64,000 nucleotides of DNA from Strongyloides papillosus (lineage: Eukaryota > Nematoda > Chromadorea > Rhabditida > Strongyloididae): assembly GCA_005656395.1 (NCBI GenBank), contig SRSI01000017.1:434001-498000 (forward strand), written 5' to 3'. Positions 49,640 to 62,689 of this stretch are shown piece after piece. The first letter of the stretch is position 1. Each line of letters starts with the position of its first letter. The notes beneath the pieces are model-generated. The model worked only from the letters and a program-made list of their open reading frames with translations. It searched no databases and had not been told where the DNA came from. The position numbers and the translations under genes are program-made.

Positions 49640-50532
49640 TAAAATAATTTTATTAAAGATAAAGAAATCAATCAGTATTTCTATTTTTCAAAAAGAAAAT
49701 GTAAATGTATATTAAAATTTTATTTTTTAAATATTGTTCATTTATGTTGCATTTTCCAAGCCTCCATTAGCTTGGTTAATGCAACATTACTTTTATTTTG
49801 ATGTTTCATACTTTTCTTAGTGATAACATTAAAATATTTTAAATATCTTTACAAGAGAAAAAATGGTTTTAAAAAATAAATTTTTTGAATAAAAAAATAA
49901 TATTATTCATAAGACTAAAACATTTTCTTCAATAATTATCTACACTAATAATTTTGTAGTAATATAAGCTAAAAGAAAAGTTAAATCCCGAAAAGAATTC
50001 CTGTAATAATGGACTTAACGTATTAAATAAAGTACAATTTAATTAAATAATAATTATTATCTTATCATTTTTATTATATATTAATTTTTTATAATTTTAG
50101 TTAATACACAAACAATAGAATTTTTACTATATATTTAACAAAATTATTTTGATTTTTTTCATCATTTTTAACTATTAATTGTCTGAAAATTCATTTAAAA
50201 TAAAAATAATTTCATACAAAAAATTGATTGTTTTTACATAAGAGCAGTAAAATGGAATATACACTTAATATAATAGAATTAAATATATTAATTAAATAAT
50301 GTGCACACTCTGTGACACATTAGTTACTTTTATCAGTAAGAAGATCATAACTTTAGTTACAACTTAAAGAAATTTAATATTTTCTATACATTCAATAACC
50401 TTACTCATTTTCTACAACATATTTTAAGATAGACTAAAAAAACTTACGTTTGAAGGAAGTTATAGGAATTTATGTAATTGCCATTTTTCTGTGTATTCAC
50501 GCTATAGAAGTAAAAAATTATCAATTTTTAAT

Positions 50533-52074
50533 ACAGGGTGTTTCATAAGTAACTCCCTACTTTCAAGCATTAGTAATTTTTTTTTCTTGATAAAAAAACA
50601 TAAATTTATACTATTAAGTAGATCTAAAGGAAGATGTTTTTAATTTTATCAAAAAATTTTAGTCCTGTCAAGACTTATGGCCATTTTAAAAAAATGTGTT
50701 TTTTTTGTTTTTACGTGCGTGGAACTTTTTTTTACAAAAAAATTTTGAAATGCCTTATTTAACAGATTGCAAGCTTAACTACTTTTGCATAAAACTTTAA
50801 CACTTCATAGATATTAAAGTTCAATAACATTTTTTTTATTGAAACAAAAAGTTATGGTTTTTGGTGAAATTTCGTGGTTTTTTAAAATTTAAAGCTTATT
50901 GAGAATATTATCGAAAACGTTTTATTAATATTCTAGTAGAGCTGACAAAGATCTATCGAATGAGTATAATTACATTATTTAGATTAAGTTACAAGAAAGT
51001 TATGACAATTCAAAATAGTCTAATTTTTTAGTATTAAAAAAGTATATTTTTTCTTTAAATTTCTTAACAACTATAAAATTTTTTTATTAAAAAAAATTAA
51101 ATTTTTTTTTATGTTATTTGTTCTTTTTTCAAACAAAAATTTTGTAAGAACAAAGTCAAACTGTTATATTGAAATTTAAAGATAGTTTAAATATTAAATA
51201 TATTAGATATTGTACGTGTTTTGAGATAATAAATGAATGACTTGCTCATCCATATTCACATATTTAGTTGATACTTGGAGGGACCTTCTCGGCCTCCAAG
51301 ATAACACAAACATACGATATTTTTGAAACATGCGTAAAAATGATTTTATAGAACAACAATTCCGCAAAACAGTATGAAAAATAAATAAACATTAAGAAAC
51401 ATTTAAGAAAATTTTTCAAACGATTTAAGTGATAAAATTTACTAAATTTTTTTATCACATATTGGCAAAAAAACAATATTTTGTGAATAAACATACTTTA
51501 TTGATGATAATAATACTTTATGGTATAAAATATGTCATAAAAAGTATTTGTATCTTAATTTTATACTAAAAGTACGAAATTGGTGATCTATGGTAAATCG
51601 TAACTTTTGTTATCTTGTTAGATTTTTATAATACTATACACATTCGATATAGTATCGTTAACTCTATCAAAATAATTATAACAAATTTGTGATAATCTTA
51701 CTAATGAGCTTTAATTTTAAAAAAATCACAAAATTTTGCCATAAGACATAATTTTTGTTTTAATTAAATTAAAATAGTGTTTTTGAGCATTAATATTTAT
51801 GACATTGTGGTTGAGTCTAGTACAAAAGAAGTAAGCGTTCAATTCTTAAAAAATTGTATAGAAATGTTTCTATAAAAATTACATGCATATAAAGAAAAAA
51901 AAAACATTTTTTTAAAGTCCAAAAGTCTATATAGCGCCATATTTTTTTGATAAAACAAAAAATTAAAAATATCATCCTTTAAGTTTATTAATAGGATAGT
52001 TTTACGTTTTTATCTCAAGGAAGAAAAAAATTAATAGTGCTTTAAAGTAAGGAGTTACTTCTGAAACACCCTGT
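50533..52074. mobile_element. TIR element in the spacer of the inverted repeat (1.54 kb)
   Basis: Left end ACAGGGTGTTTCATAAGTAA then CTCCCTACTTT; right end complementary (AAGTAAGGAGTTACTTCTGA then AACACCCTGT). It fills exactly the gap between the two arms. The interior lacks a long open frame and contains homopolymer-rich DNA. A diverged relative lies at 60595-61290. Confidence 0.72.
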
Positions 52075-52609
52075 CTTTAAAAATTGATAATTTTTTACTT
52101 CTATAGTGTGAATACACAAAAAAATGGCAATTACATAAACTTCTATAACTTTTTTTAAACGTAAGTTTTTTTTAATCTATCTCAAAATATGTTGTAGAAA
52201 ACGAGTAAGGCTATAGAATGTATAGAATATGGTAAAATTCAATAATTTTGTAACTAAAGATATGATCTTCCAGCTGATGGAGGTAACTTATGTGTCATAG
52301 AGTGTAAACATTATATAATTAATATATTTACTTTTTTTATATTAAGCGTATATTCTATTTTACTGCAATTATTAAAAACAATCAATTCATTTGTATGAAA
52401 TTATGTTTTATTTGAAATGAATTTTTAGACAATTAATTGCTAAAAATGATAAAAAAAATCAAAATAATTTTTTAAAAATATATTTAAAAAATTATCAGTG
52501 TATGTAATTTTTGATGAAATGTTTTAGTTTTATGGATATATTATTTTTTTATTCAAAAAATAGATTTTTTTAAACCATTTCTTCTCTTACGATTTTTTCT
52601 CTTTTGAAG

Positions 52610-53055
52610 TTAAGTAAAGTCAATTGTTTCAAACTTATAGTAATAAGTTCCATTTACTTCTCCTATAAATCTTGGATTTTGATTTTTAACAGTTTTTGTT
52701 AGTGGTGGTGAACTACAGAAGTAATAGAAACTAGCTTTATAGTCTTTTAAATAAATAAGTAATCTTAATTTTATTTTTTTTTACCTTCTGGATGTGGCTT
52801 TTGCAAATATTTTTCAATATAAAAATTTCCTTTACAAATAGTATAAATATGTTCAGTCAAATATTTCTCTTCCAGATATATTATTACCCTACCATAACCA
52901 TGAAAAGAAATACATGGTGGACATTTAAAGGTTCCGCTGAGTAAAACATTACAATTCGGTTTTCCTCGAACATTACATGTTTGATATTGCGAAACAGTAA
53001 TTTTAAATATTGAAATACAAACTAGAAATAATGTTAGTGCTTTTAAAAATGCCAT
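52610..53055 (-). CDS. Transthyretin-like secreted protein 2 (134 aa)
   Basis: Exons 53055-52785 and 52743-52610 (phase 1). Signal peptide MAFLKALTLFLVCISIFKIT, nearly the same as gene 1. Body: CNVRGKPNCNVLLSGTFKCP, VIIYLEEKYL, then after the intron DYKASFYYFCSSPP and FIGEV. The stop comes right after IDFT. Beyond it the same frame runs into a Lys/Arg-rich stretch (KRKNRKRRN in the related broken copy), so this copy seems to have lost the basic tail by a new stop. Otherwise intact. Confidence 0.6.
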
Positions 53056-53299
53056 TTGGAAATATTTTACTCAAACATTTTGAAAATTTCCTTAAATACC
53101 TGAAATTGTTATACGAAATTATTGAAAACATATATTTGAACTTTTGAATAATAAAAGAACAATAAATATTATAAAATAATGCAGATTTAGAAATATAAAT
53201 ATAATAGAAGTCAAATTTTTATTAATTAAATAAAATTTATAAATTTTGTCTAACATAGAAAAATTTTTGACATCAAAAATAGGATTGAAAAATTAAAAA

Positions 53300-53490
53300 A
53301 GTTTGAATATTATTTCAAAAATAGAACTAAACTTTCAAAAATAGAATTATTTTTAAAAAATAGAACTGACCTTTCAAAAATAGAACTATGCTTTCAAAAA
53401 TAGAATTATACTTTCAAAAATAGAACTGAACTTTCAAAAATAGAACTATGCTTTCAAAAATAGAATTATGCTTTCAAAAAAAAGTACTAA
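53300..53490. repeat. ~21-bp minisatellite upstream of TTR-like gene 2
   Basis: About eight imperfect units of AATAGAACTATGCTTTCAAAA, from roughly 245 bp upstream of the ATG at 53055. Complementary in sense and position to 48775-48960. Confidence 0.8.
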
Positions 53491-53875
53491 GCAATTATAA
53501 GTAGTTCCAAGCATTCAAAAATAGCACTGTTTTGGAAATTATTAATTTTTTTTGTCCAAATAACAATTTTCTCGTGTATATTTTTGTATTATTTTTTATT
53601 ATTTCTAATAATGACTTTTCTTTTAATTTTATTTTCTAGAATATTACTTTAAAAATGTTTATTAATTGCTATAACTGTTGTATTGACTCCAAAGTAACAA
53701 TTATTGGCAAACATATTTTGTAATGTAGTCCAATGAATATTAGATTTTCAATTCCTGGTTGTACAACGGTTGAATTTACCCAAAAAATAGATTTATGGAG
53801 CATTTTAATAGAAATCATTGGAAACGGGTAAAAGAAAGTAAATCAAGCTGTTTTTACAACAATAATAGGTACGTT

Positions 53876-54656
53876 TAGACATGGGCGGGTCGGTAAATTT
53901 TTCGACCCAGGGTCGGTCGGTTTAGGGTCGCTTTTTAATATCGACCCGTTAAACTAGGAACATATACCCCTGTAAAAGACATAATTTTTTTATAATTAAA
54001 GAAAATAGTAAAACCATGCACCTTTAATAAGAAAGAAAATAGTGGTCATTGGTCATCGATAATTAAAAACATATATAAAAGCGATAGTCAGTATAATTTT
54101 TCACATTTAACTTTGCTGACTATTCGTAAGTTAAAATTCTTTTTACTTGATTGTTATTTTATAGTTGACCACGAATAAAAGATTAAATAAAACTCGTCTA
54201 ATTTTACTGCCACAAAACTTTTTATCATATAAAAATTTTACTAAATTTTCTATTAATAAAAATATTACAATATATAAATTATAAACGATCCTTTAAAACT
54301 AATAAATTATTCAAATTCTTAGTAGCTAAATTAGTTCGTCGACAATTTCTAATATACAAAAGTATTGAACAATCAGATATAATGCTAATTGACTTTTTTT
54401 ATTATTCTTAATTTTTGATAAAGACTATATAAATTAGATGCTGATAATTTTACTGAACTCCGAAAATGGCCAATATTAATTTCAGAACTAATATTTTTAA
54501 TATGGTAAAGATAATTATTATTTCACTAACAGATGAATTTTCCAAAGTTGTCAGTGAACAGTATAAAACCGACCCTAAAATTTGGAGTCGATCCATAAAA
54601 ATTAGTCGGGGATCAACCCATTTTCAAGGACCGACCTGGGTCAGATCCCATGTCTA
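53876..54656. mobile_element. Short TIR element with TAGACATGGG ends (781 bp)
   Basis: Begins TAGACATGGGCGGGTCGG and ends with the complement (CCCATGTCTA). Subterminal GC-rich GGTCGG/CGACCC motifs are repeated at both ends (53885-53945 and 54565-54645). No transposase frame. It separates the right arm from the third copy of the TTR-like unit. The GGTCGG-rich ends are reminiscent of hAT-type non-autonomous elements, but no clear target duplication was found. Confidence 0.7.
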
Positions 54657-54659
54657 CCT

Positions 54660-55382
54660 ATAACTGACTTCAAACGTAAGTTTTTTAACTATCTTAAAAT
54701 ATGTTGTAGAAAACAAGTAAGACTATAGAATGTATAGAATATAGTAAAATTCTCTAACTTGTAACTAAAGAAATGATCTTCCAACTTATGGAGATAACTT
54801 ATGTGTCACAAAGTGTACATATTATCTAATTAATATATCTATTTTATTTTATTGACTGTCTATTCCAGTTTACTGCTCTTATATAAAAACAATAAATTTA
54901 TTTTTATGAAATTATTTTTTATTTTAAATGAATTTTTAGACAATAATGACGTGTTCACGCCAAAATGATGAGAATGCATTAAAAGCTTTAACCTGAATAG
55001 GATATACATATATAACTATTACTTTTAGTATAATCCAAACATTTTTTCTCACCATTTTTTTTCATCATTATTTGTACTCTTACTAATTTAGGATTATTTT
55101 TAGTATTGTTAACGAACTAATTAAATAAGGCTAAATTAAGGGGGGAGTCAATAACTATTATTATTTATCTTTATTTGTAAGTGAAATTTAATTTACCATT
55201 TTTTTATATATTTTTAATAGGACTACATAGGTCTCAATAAAATTTTTACTCAATTAATAGTTAAAAATGATGAAAAAAATCAAAATAATTTTTTAAATAC
55301 ATTATTAAAAAATTATTGGTGTATGTAATTATTGAAGAAAATGTTTTAGTTTTATGAATATATTATTTTTTATAAAAAAAAT
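54660..55382 (-). repeat. 3' flank of the third TTR-like unit, with a ~300-bp insertion
   Basis: A direct copy of 52150-52600. At about 54945-55250 it has extra sequence absent from the other copies (starting near GACGTGTTCACGCC), an insertion of unknown type. No gene in this stretch. Confidence 0.65.
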
Positions 55383-58300
55383 TTATTTTGTAGAACGATC
55401 TCTTCTCTTACGATTTTTTCTTTTGTTGGGTGTACTAAAGGAAATTTCACTAAAATCGTAGACAGTAATTTTTCCTTTTATTATATCTTTTGGCCATTCA
55501 TTTTTAACTGTTGCTTTTATGTGATGATAGCCACAACTTAAATAGAAAGAAGCATTATAATCTATTAAATAGATAAGTAATTTAAGTTTTATTTATATTC
55601 ACCTGTTATTTCTGGGTTTTTCAAATATTTTTCAATTCTAAAAGTTCTATTACAATATGCCCAATTATGTTCAACTACATGTCTCTCTTCTAGCTCTATA
55701 TATGCATAACCATAACTATAACCATATTTTTGACATGATGCACACAAAAACTAAAACGGTCTGTTAGACCGACCCATATGCAAAACAATATAGACTGCAC
55801 GAGCAGTTTATTAGACCTTCTCTCAAAATAAATAAAAATACAAAAGAGCAGTTTAATATAAAAAAAGTGTATGAAACTAACATAAGCATTTTTGCATGAA
55901 TTGATAATATGCAGTTTATACCTTTTTTCAAAATGTCGGTTTTATATAAAATTCATGTGTCGGTTTCATATAAAATTTTTTGATGTATTTTTATAAAAGA
56001 ATGCTTTATGTTGGTTTATAAAAAAACGTATTATTTTTTACTCAACTATAAATTAAAACTTTATAAATAATATTAATAATAAAATCGTTTACAAAATATA
56101 ATAAATGAAATTTTATTTATTACAACATAAAATTACATAAAAAATAATATAAAACAACCAGTAAAAAACTTTTAAAATAATTTAACAACCGGTTAAAATA
56201 AATAAATTCATCCAGTATTATCTTTCTTATTTTTTACTTTTTTTCAGCTTCATTCATCCTGTCAGCCATCCCGTCAAGATTCGTTGTAGCTCTTAAAAAG
56301 TTATCTCTAAGAATCCTATAACGGCTACTTTCATGTGATACTTCTACAACACCAGTTCTGTGATTAGCTTTTAATTTTAAAAATATCTTTTTTTAATTTC
56401 ATTTATTAGTTCAGCCTGTCTTTGGTCCGATTTGGAAATAATAGCTTCCTGTTCCGGTGACATCATAATTTTAGTCTGAAAAGTTAGTAAAATATATAAA
56501 TATTAAAGAATGAACATTATTTTGAAAATCAACAACAACCGGTATACATTTTAAAACTAAATTAATACTTTCATTTAAAAAAACACAATGTGTTAGAAAT
56601 TCCAAGTGATTTTTCACGTTAATATTTTATTAGCTTTTTATTAGTATGTTTTAAAAAAAATAAATCATATAATAATTTAAATTTTTTTATTAGTAATAAA
56701 CAGGGAGCAGGGTCCTCACAACATAAAATAAATATTAAGTCTTATTAATAACAATATTTTTTATCTTTTCAATAGCTTCACCTAAATGTTCTATCAAGGT
56801 ACCGTTAGTATTTTCTTTAGATTTAAATATTTTAATTACTGCTCCCTGTGCTGAAGTAAGGAAACAAATTTCATATTCATTAAATTGACTTGAATTCTTT
56901 AAGTTAAGTATAACATTTGCTACAAATTAACTGGGTCTTGATACTGTTATTTTATACTTATCAGCATAAAGATTTAAAAGACCAAGTAAAAGAGATGTTC
57001 CATGATGACTTGATTCTTGTAGAGTCTTAAAAATCCCATACTTATAACTAGATATCAAGTCTGGTATTAGTAATTCGTGAGATTTTTTGAAAAATAATTC
57101 ACAACTATTTTTGTTTCTAAAGTTTTTAATCCTTCATGGAAGAGATTAACGTCTCAAAAAGTTGTTGATGTTTATAGAGACAGTACATCTTCTTTTTTAT
57201 CATTATCGCAATCCATCTCATTTATTATTTTATTTCTTGTTCCTCAAGATGATAATTTTTTGACTGGCATTTCAGAGATTGTAGATAAAATAAAATTTTG
57301 CAAACTCAATTCTAGTGTTCTTAAAAAAATAATCCTTCAAATCTACTCTTATTTTGTCTTTAAAAAAATATATTAAAAATAACTATTTAAAATATCTGCG
57401 AAATGTTATGCATCTTATTTTAAGATACAAAATGTTTCATATAATGTTTATCCATTATGTTTTATTACTTTTCTATTATTCTTTTGCTCACTTTTTCTTG
57501 TTAAACTATGATTATTTTTAGAATATATTATTTTATTGTTAAAAGTTTCATCAAGATCGGTTGATATTTCTTTATATATACATTTTACAATATTTTCTGG
57601 AGCCAAATTTTCTTTCTCAAGTTGTTTAAGAAGAGCTGCATTTGCTAATGATAGAATAGTTTCTTACGTACCTCTGTAGACATTCTTTGTTTAATCTCCT
57701 TTCTTTTTGCTTCCTCTACCACTTTCCCAGTCGCCCAATTTTCATTGTTCGAATTTCTCGGTGCTTTTGGAAGAACATTTAGATTAAGCTATTGATAAAA
57801 AATATTGTTATTAAAAAGAATTAACATTTACTATACAAAAGAGATTTGGAAAGTTATTTTCTGACAAATATTTTGCAAATAGGCATTTTCATAATTGGAT
57901 ACTTTGATGATAAAAGTTGATACTACTCTCGTGAATCTTTTTAAACAACTTCAACAAATATTTAGACATGATATTTTAGCAAATTGTAAATGTAAATTTA
58001 CGGATAAATTGTATAAAAACTTTAAAATATATGTTTATAATAGTGTTTATTCTAATCATTATAAAAAATTTTAATTTTTATTGAATTAAGATGGATTCTT
58101 ATTATTATTCAGTGCATCATGTTGTTGAAGATTCTTTTCAGCTTCATTAATATTGAATTCATCTATTTTTTCTAGTCCATTCTGTTATAACTCTTTTGAA
58201 TCACCCAGTCCAAGAGCTTTTATTGTTAATATAGATGAATCCAGTAGTGAATTTTTTATATATGGTTATAGGTATTCAGGAAGTTTATTTACAAAATTTT

Positions 58301-59120
58301 TTGTTATCAACCGACAACGATGTTCTTTTCTGGTTTTTCTTGCCCTTCTTTTTCTTTGACCCATCTTGTCTTTTGAAACCTACTTAGTTTCATAGAAACA
58401 TTTATCTCTTCTTTGATTCAATTTACCGGTCTTTTGTTTACATGAATCAATTACGCAAATAACATCACTTATTCTTATAGATGATTCTGCGACACTTATG
58501 GATAAATTAATTTTTTTTTCAACCCGTTGTGATTTAAAAACACAAAATGTAACGAAGTTATCTCCAAAATAAAAAATATTTTTTAATGCACCGATTGATA
58601 AATAAAAATAATTTTTTTATGAATTAATAGTAGAATTGTTTAAAAAATTTCTATAGTAATATTACTATCTAAAACAAATGAAATGTTTAACTTGAAAATT
58701 CGTAATATTTATGTTTATAAATAGACTTTTTTATTAAAATTGATAATTATTACAAAATTATATAAAATAACATCGTGTAGTTTTATCAAAGACATTTTGT
58801 AAAAGAATGTATAGTACATTATATGCAAAAAAAAATTTACCTCATTTTTAACTAAACCACAAATTAAAATTTTTAATATAAATGTCATTATGCAGTTTAC
58901 ATTAAAATGTAACATGTCGTTTTTCATCAAACCGTTAATGATGGTTTATCATAAACTGCACGACACCATTAGGTTTTGTGTGTGGACATTTTATGTTTCC
59001 TTTGAGTAAAACATTACAATTCGGTTTTCTTGGAACATTACATGTTTTATATTGTGAAAAAGTAATTTTAAATATTGAAATACAAACTATAAATACTGTT
59101 AATGCTTTTAAAAAAGCCAT
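55383..59120 (-). pseudogene. Transthyretin-like gene 3, split by a 3.2-kb element
   Basis: The 5' part (59120-58983) encodes MAFLKALTVFIVCISIFKIT and up to LLKGNIKCP. The rest of exon 1 (55740-55603: YGYAYIELEE, RTFRIEKYLKNPEIT) and exon 2 (55561-55383: YNASFYLSCGYHH to a basic KRKNRKRRDRSTK tail) lie on the far side of the element at 55741-58982. Apart from the insertion the frame has no lesion: allowing a 2-bp target duplication, the two parts are in phase and use the same intron position as genes 1 and 2. The insertion therefore looks recent. Confidence 0.78.
55741..58982. mobile_element. Unclassified DNA transposon inserted in TTR-like gene 3 (3,242 bp)
   Basis: Ends are short inverted repeats: left CACACAAAAACTAAAACGG, right the complement of CACACAAAACCTAATGG. 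Flanks share TG (55739-55740 and 58983-58984). Subterminal GCAGTTTA/TAAACTGC motifs recur at both ends (55765-55915, 58890-58965). The minus strand holds broken coding pieces around 57700-57490, including LLKQLEKENLAPENIVKCIY. CAC termini with subterminal repeats would fit the CACTA/Mirage/Chapaev group, but I did not recognise a transposase. The interior has many stops, so it may no longer be autonomous. Confidence 0.68.
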
Positions 59121-60594
59121 TTAGAAATATTTTACTTAAACATTTTGAAAGTTTCCTTAAATACTTGAAATTGTTATGCAAAATTATTGAAAAACGTATA
59201 TTTAAACATATGAACAATTAAAGAACAATAAATATTATAAGATATTGCAGATTAAAAAAATATCAATATAATGGAAATCAAATTTCTATTAAATAAATAA
59301 AATTTATAAAATTTTGTCTAATATTGACTTTTACCTAAAAAGAACGAACAATTAATTGAAAAATATCATAAAGGTTTGATTAATTCAATTCCAACGACAT
59401 AAAAGTATAAACATAATATAATATAAGCTTACAAGTATTAATTTAATATGAGTGTAAAATATTAGGACTTAAAACTAAAAGATAGCTTGCATAATAAAAC
59501 AAAATTTAAAAATGAGATCAAGTAAGTAAGATGTTTTATGTTTTAATAGTTTATTTGAGATCTACATCTCACTTCTCTCTTCCTAAGATCAAAGTTTGGT
59601 TTTCGAAGAAATCAGTATACGATTGTAGAACTTTTATATTAATTTTGGATTTAAGACACTCTAAAATTTTTGTTAGGTCTACTATACACACTGTCGAATT
59701 CTATAAAAAACAGTTTAATAATTTTGCTTAGAAATAATTACTATTCAAAAAATTTATTTTTTCATTTTCTTGCTTAAGTTATAAAGAAATATGAATTCGG
59801 TGCGGAGTTATGAATGTTCAAAATTAATATACAATTTAGACTTTAAAGGAGTGGGACGTTTTTATATTGAAAGATATTTTAATAATTGTTACTGATTACG
59901 ATAAAGCAACTACAAAAAACCACTTTAAAATGAAAATTCTTTTTTCAATGCCAGCTGCGCGTCAGTCTCATAACCTAATGCTTATAATTTTAAGGCTCAC
60001 ATAAAGCATTCTTTTTGCAATTTTCCAAAATATTTAAAATACGTTATATTTACTTGTTATTCAAAAATAATAGATACAAAAAATTAACTTTTGCTTTTTA
60101 TTATTAATGCGATTTTTTTTTACTGATAAATTAGATTTATTGTATATAATATTGAGTTATTAGCATATTTGTATTTTTTTCATAGTGATATTTTGACAAA
60201 TCAAATAGATTTATTATATTTTTGTTAAATTATATTGACCAAATATAAATATAATTTATTTATCCTTCAAAAACCAAGGCCTAAAAATATACAATAGACC
60301 AATCCAATTTAAAACTTACCTTGGTATTGGTTAGTAATTTACTGATCATTCAGTAAAAAACATATTCTTTTATACCAAGGTATCATCAAAATAAAACTAA
60401 CACGTCATACATGTTTTAAAACATGACAATTTTAATTTTATTTTATTATATAACAAAAACTCAAACAAATAGAAAAAAATTATTTTTATGTTTTCAAGCA
60501 ATAAATTTGATATCACGGAAGTAATAATTTTATTTAATGTAGACAAGTGCCATTATTTTTTGAATTGTAAATCTTAATTATTAAATAATTATAC
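59121..60594. other. Upstream of TTR-like gene 3 and unique AT-rich DNA
   Basis: 59121-59325 matches the promoter side of genes 1 and 2, then homology stops before the minisatellite would appear. The rest is AT-rich with no exon or element end recognised. Confidence 0.5.
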
Positions 60595-61290
60595 AGGATG
60601 ACCCGCGTAAGACTCTTCAGATATTTTTATATATATCTCCGCGCATAGATAAACTACAAATACAGTATTATAACCATTTTTAAGTTGAGATAATACTATC
60701 TTAAATCATTAGATTCCATAACAAAATATAGATTAAGGGCAGAGTATTGGATTTCCAAAATTTAGGTCATTTTCCGACTTTCATCATCTGTAACTTTTTT
60801 ATTTTAAAAAATATTCTTATGGTTATTGCAAATTCTAAAAGTATGAAGCCTTTTGTACTAAATCCCATAATTATATGCAAATTGAAGTCTAACAACAATG
60901 TTAAATTTTTAAATAAAAGAAAAAAATCTCGATTTTTTCCTAAATTTTGATGTTTTTGAACAATGAAATTTCTACCAGATAGTTTTTAAAAATGTTCTAT
61001 TGGTATTCTGATATAGTAAGCAAAGCTCAATCGAATTAGTATATGACTATTAATAGCGGTTAAGTCTGAAAGAAGTTATGATTTGTCAAAGACCACTTTT
61101 TGATACTTTCATTAAAAAATTAATATACAAATAATACTTTTTCTGACCTTCATGATATTCTAATAGCAGTAATAACACTACTTATACATATTCGTTAACA
61201 GATTATTAATTATTTGTTCACAGATTGTCTAAAAAAGTGTACTATTCTTTGTCAATCAAATTAAAGAAAAAAACATTTTTTTCAATTTTT
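60595..61290. repeat. Diverged relative of the 50533-52074 element
   Basis: Starts TACAGGATGACCCGCGTAAG (compare TACAGGGTGTTTCATAAG at 50532). The stretch 60990-61110 resembles 50930-51040 (for instance ATCGAATTAGTATA against ATCGAATGAGTATA, then GAAAGAAGTTATGA against AGAAAGTTATGA). No right terminal repeat was found, so the copy may be truncated. Confidence 0.5.
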
Positions 61291-61311
61291 TCATACCAAT
61301 TACTATCACCA

Positions 61312-61935
61312 GCCTTAGACTTGCCTTGGCAGATCAAGACTGGTCCGCAGAGCATATTATTAAAAAAATTTTAATACTAGATTATTACCTAAAGTATGTG
61401 TATAAAAAATTGTTTCAACGAATTACATTTTTTTGGAAAATAAAATAACCGAACATACATTATTATAATATGTAAAAGTATCTGAGTTTGAGAATCATTT
61501 TTAACGTTTGTTTTTATTAGAACTGGTTAAGTTAAAAAATTCACCTAACAAAAAGAATTTTATTTATATCCAAAAGATAAATAAAAATGAATATTTAAAT
61601 CATTCCAAGTAACTATTTAGATAGCTTTTCAATATATTTTTAAATGGATATCAATTATTTAGTATCAATCTTCGATTAACTACTTTTATTTACTTTAATT
61701 TTACGACAATAAAACAAGAAATAGTAAAAAAATTAATACTTTTAATAACTTCTTTTGTTTTTAAGCTAAAAATTTCGTTATAGTTTCAAATCTTAGGTCA
61801 GATTTTTATTTATGTACTAAATTTAGTTTTATTAACTTTAACTAACTTTTCATGAAATTACAGCATTAAAAAATTTTAATTTTTACTAAAAAAATGTCGT
61901 CACATTTTGGCCCATAATTTGACTAATTTTTTATT
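61312..61935. repeat. Dispersed repeat, copy 2 (partner at 38057-38690)
   Basis: Begins AGCCTTAGACTTGCCTTGG and aligns to 38057-38690 in the same orientation throughout. Confidence 0.8.
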
Positions 61936-62689
61936 AATTTTTTTAGTATTGAAATTCCTCCATATTCTATATCTTCACATTCTAAATGAGTCATAATACA
62001 AAAATTTCACTAACTTTGAAAAAGTTAAAAATATTTTATTTTTGATTGGTGAACAACCTTCTAAAATTAATAACATTAATAAAATTAAGTTATTAAATTA
62101 AAAAGTTATCGAAGTAAACTAGCAATGAAATGATGAATGAAGTAATGAATTTTTATATTTATGTATTATTTGGAATAAGGTCTTAAAATTCAAATTTTTC
62201 TATTTTTTTCTTTTCATTCTTTTTCTTCTATTTGTTCTAAATGTTCTTTATTAGCTTTTCTTTAGATTATATTATGGTATAATCTAACGTTACTTATTTT
62301 TGTCGTAATCCAAGAATCAAATATTAACTTGCCACCCTAACACATTGCAATAGGCATTTTTTACAGTATAATATAGTATTCCAAAATTTGCCAACTATAC
62401 TTTTAAAAAAACTATTCTGTATGTTTGCCCTTGGTTTTTTATAAAGGTGATTAAAACTAAAAGAATGCGATTTTTATTATAAAAAAAGTAATATATTATA
62501 TTTTGCAATTTTAATTAAATTCAATATCTATTAATGGATTTTGGTATAGTTTGTAGAAAAAAAAAATTTAGCTATCATATGTATATAAAATAGTATATAA
62601 ATATTAGGTTTTCAAAAATTTACATTCTTTTGAAAAATTAAAGAACCTTAAAATTCATTAAAAAATGGAGTTTATATAAATGGTCATAA
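61936..62689. other. Intergenic AT-rich region
   Basis: No gene or repeat recognised; a T-rich tract lies at 62195-62265. Confidence 0.45.

Larger units (their letters stand above)
48418..50532 (+). repeat. Left arm of an inverted repeat carrying TTR-like gene 1
   Basis: Matches 52075-53875 in reverse complement, starting with CGTACCTATTATTGTTG against its complement ending at 53872. The arm contains a minisatellite, a TTR-like gene and about 900 bp of 3' flank (49640-50532), which holds no other gene. The arms differ by small indels and many substitutions, so the event is older than the one at 1-26 kb. Confidence 0.85.
52075..53875 (-). repeat. Right arm of the inverted repeat carrying TTR-like gene 2
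   Basis: Mirror of 48418-50532. Bases 52075-52609 are non-coding 3' flank of the gene at 52610-53055. Part of the flank (about 52150-52480) is repeated in the same orientation at 54660-55330. Confidence 0.85.

Noticed and set aside
53300..53490. CRISPR-like array
   Set aside because: Direct units of 21 bp without unique spacers, in a eukaryotic context; it is a minisatellite.
58153..58359. 68-aa frame on the + strand
   Set aside because: Inside the 3.2-kb transposon; no recognisable domain, likely antisense of decayed element coding sequence.
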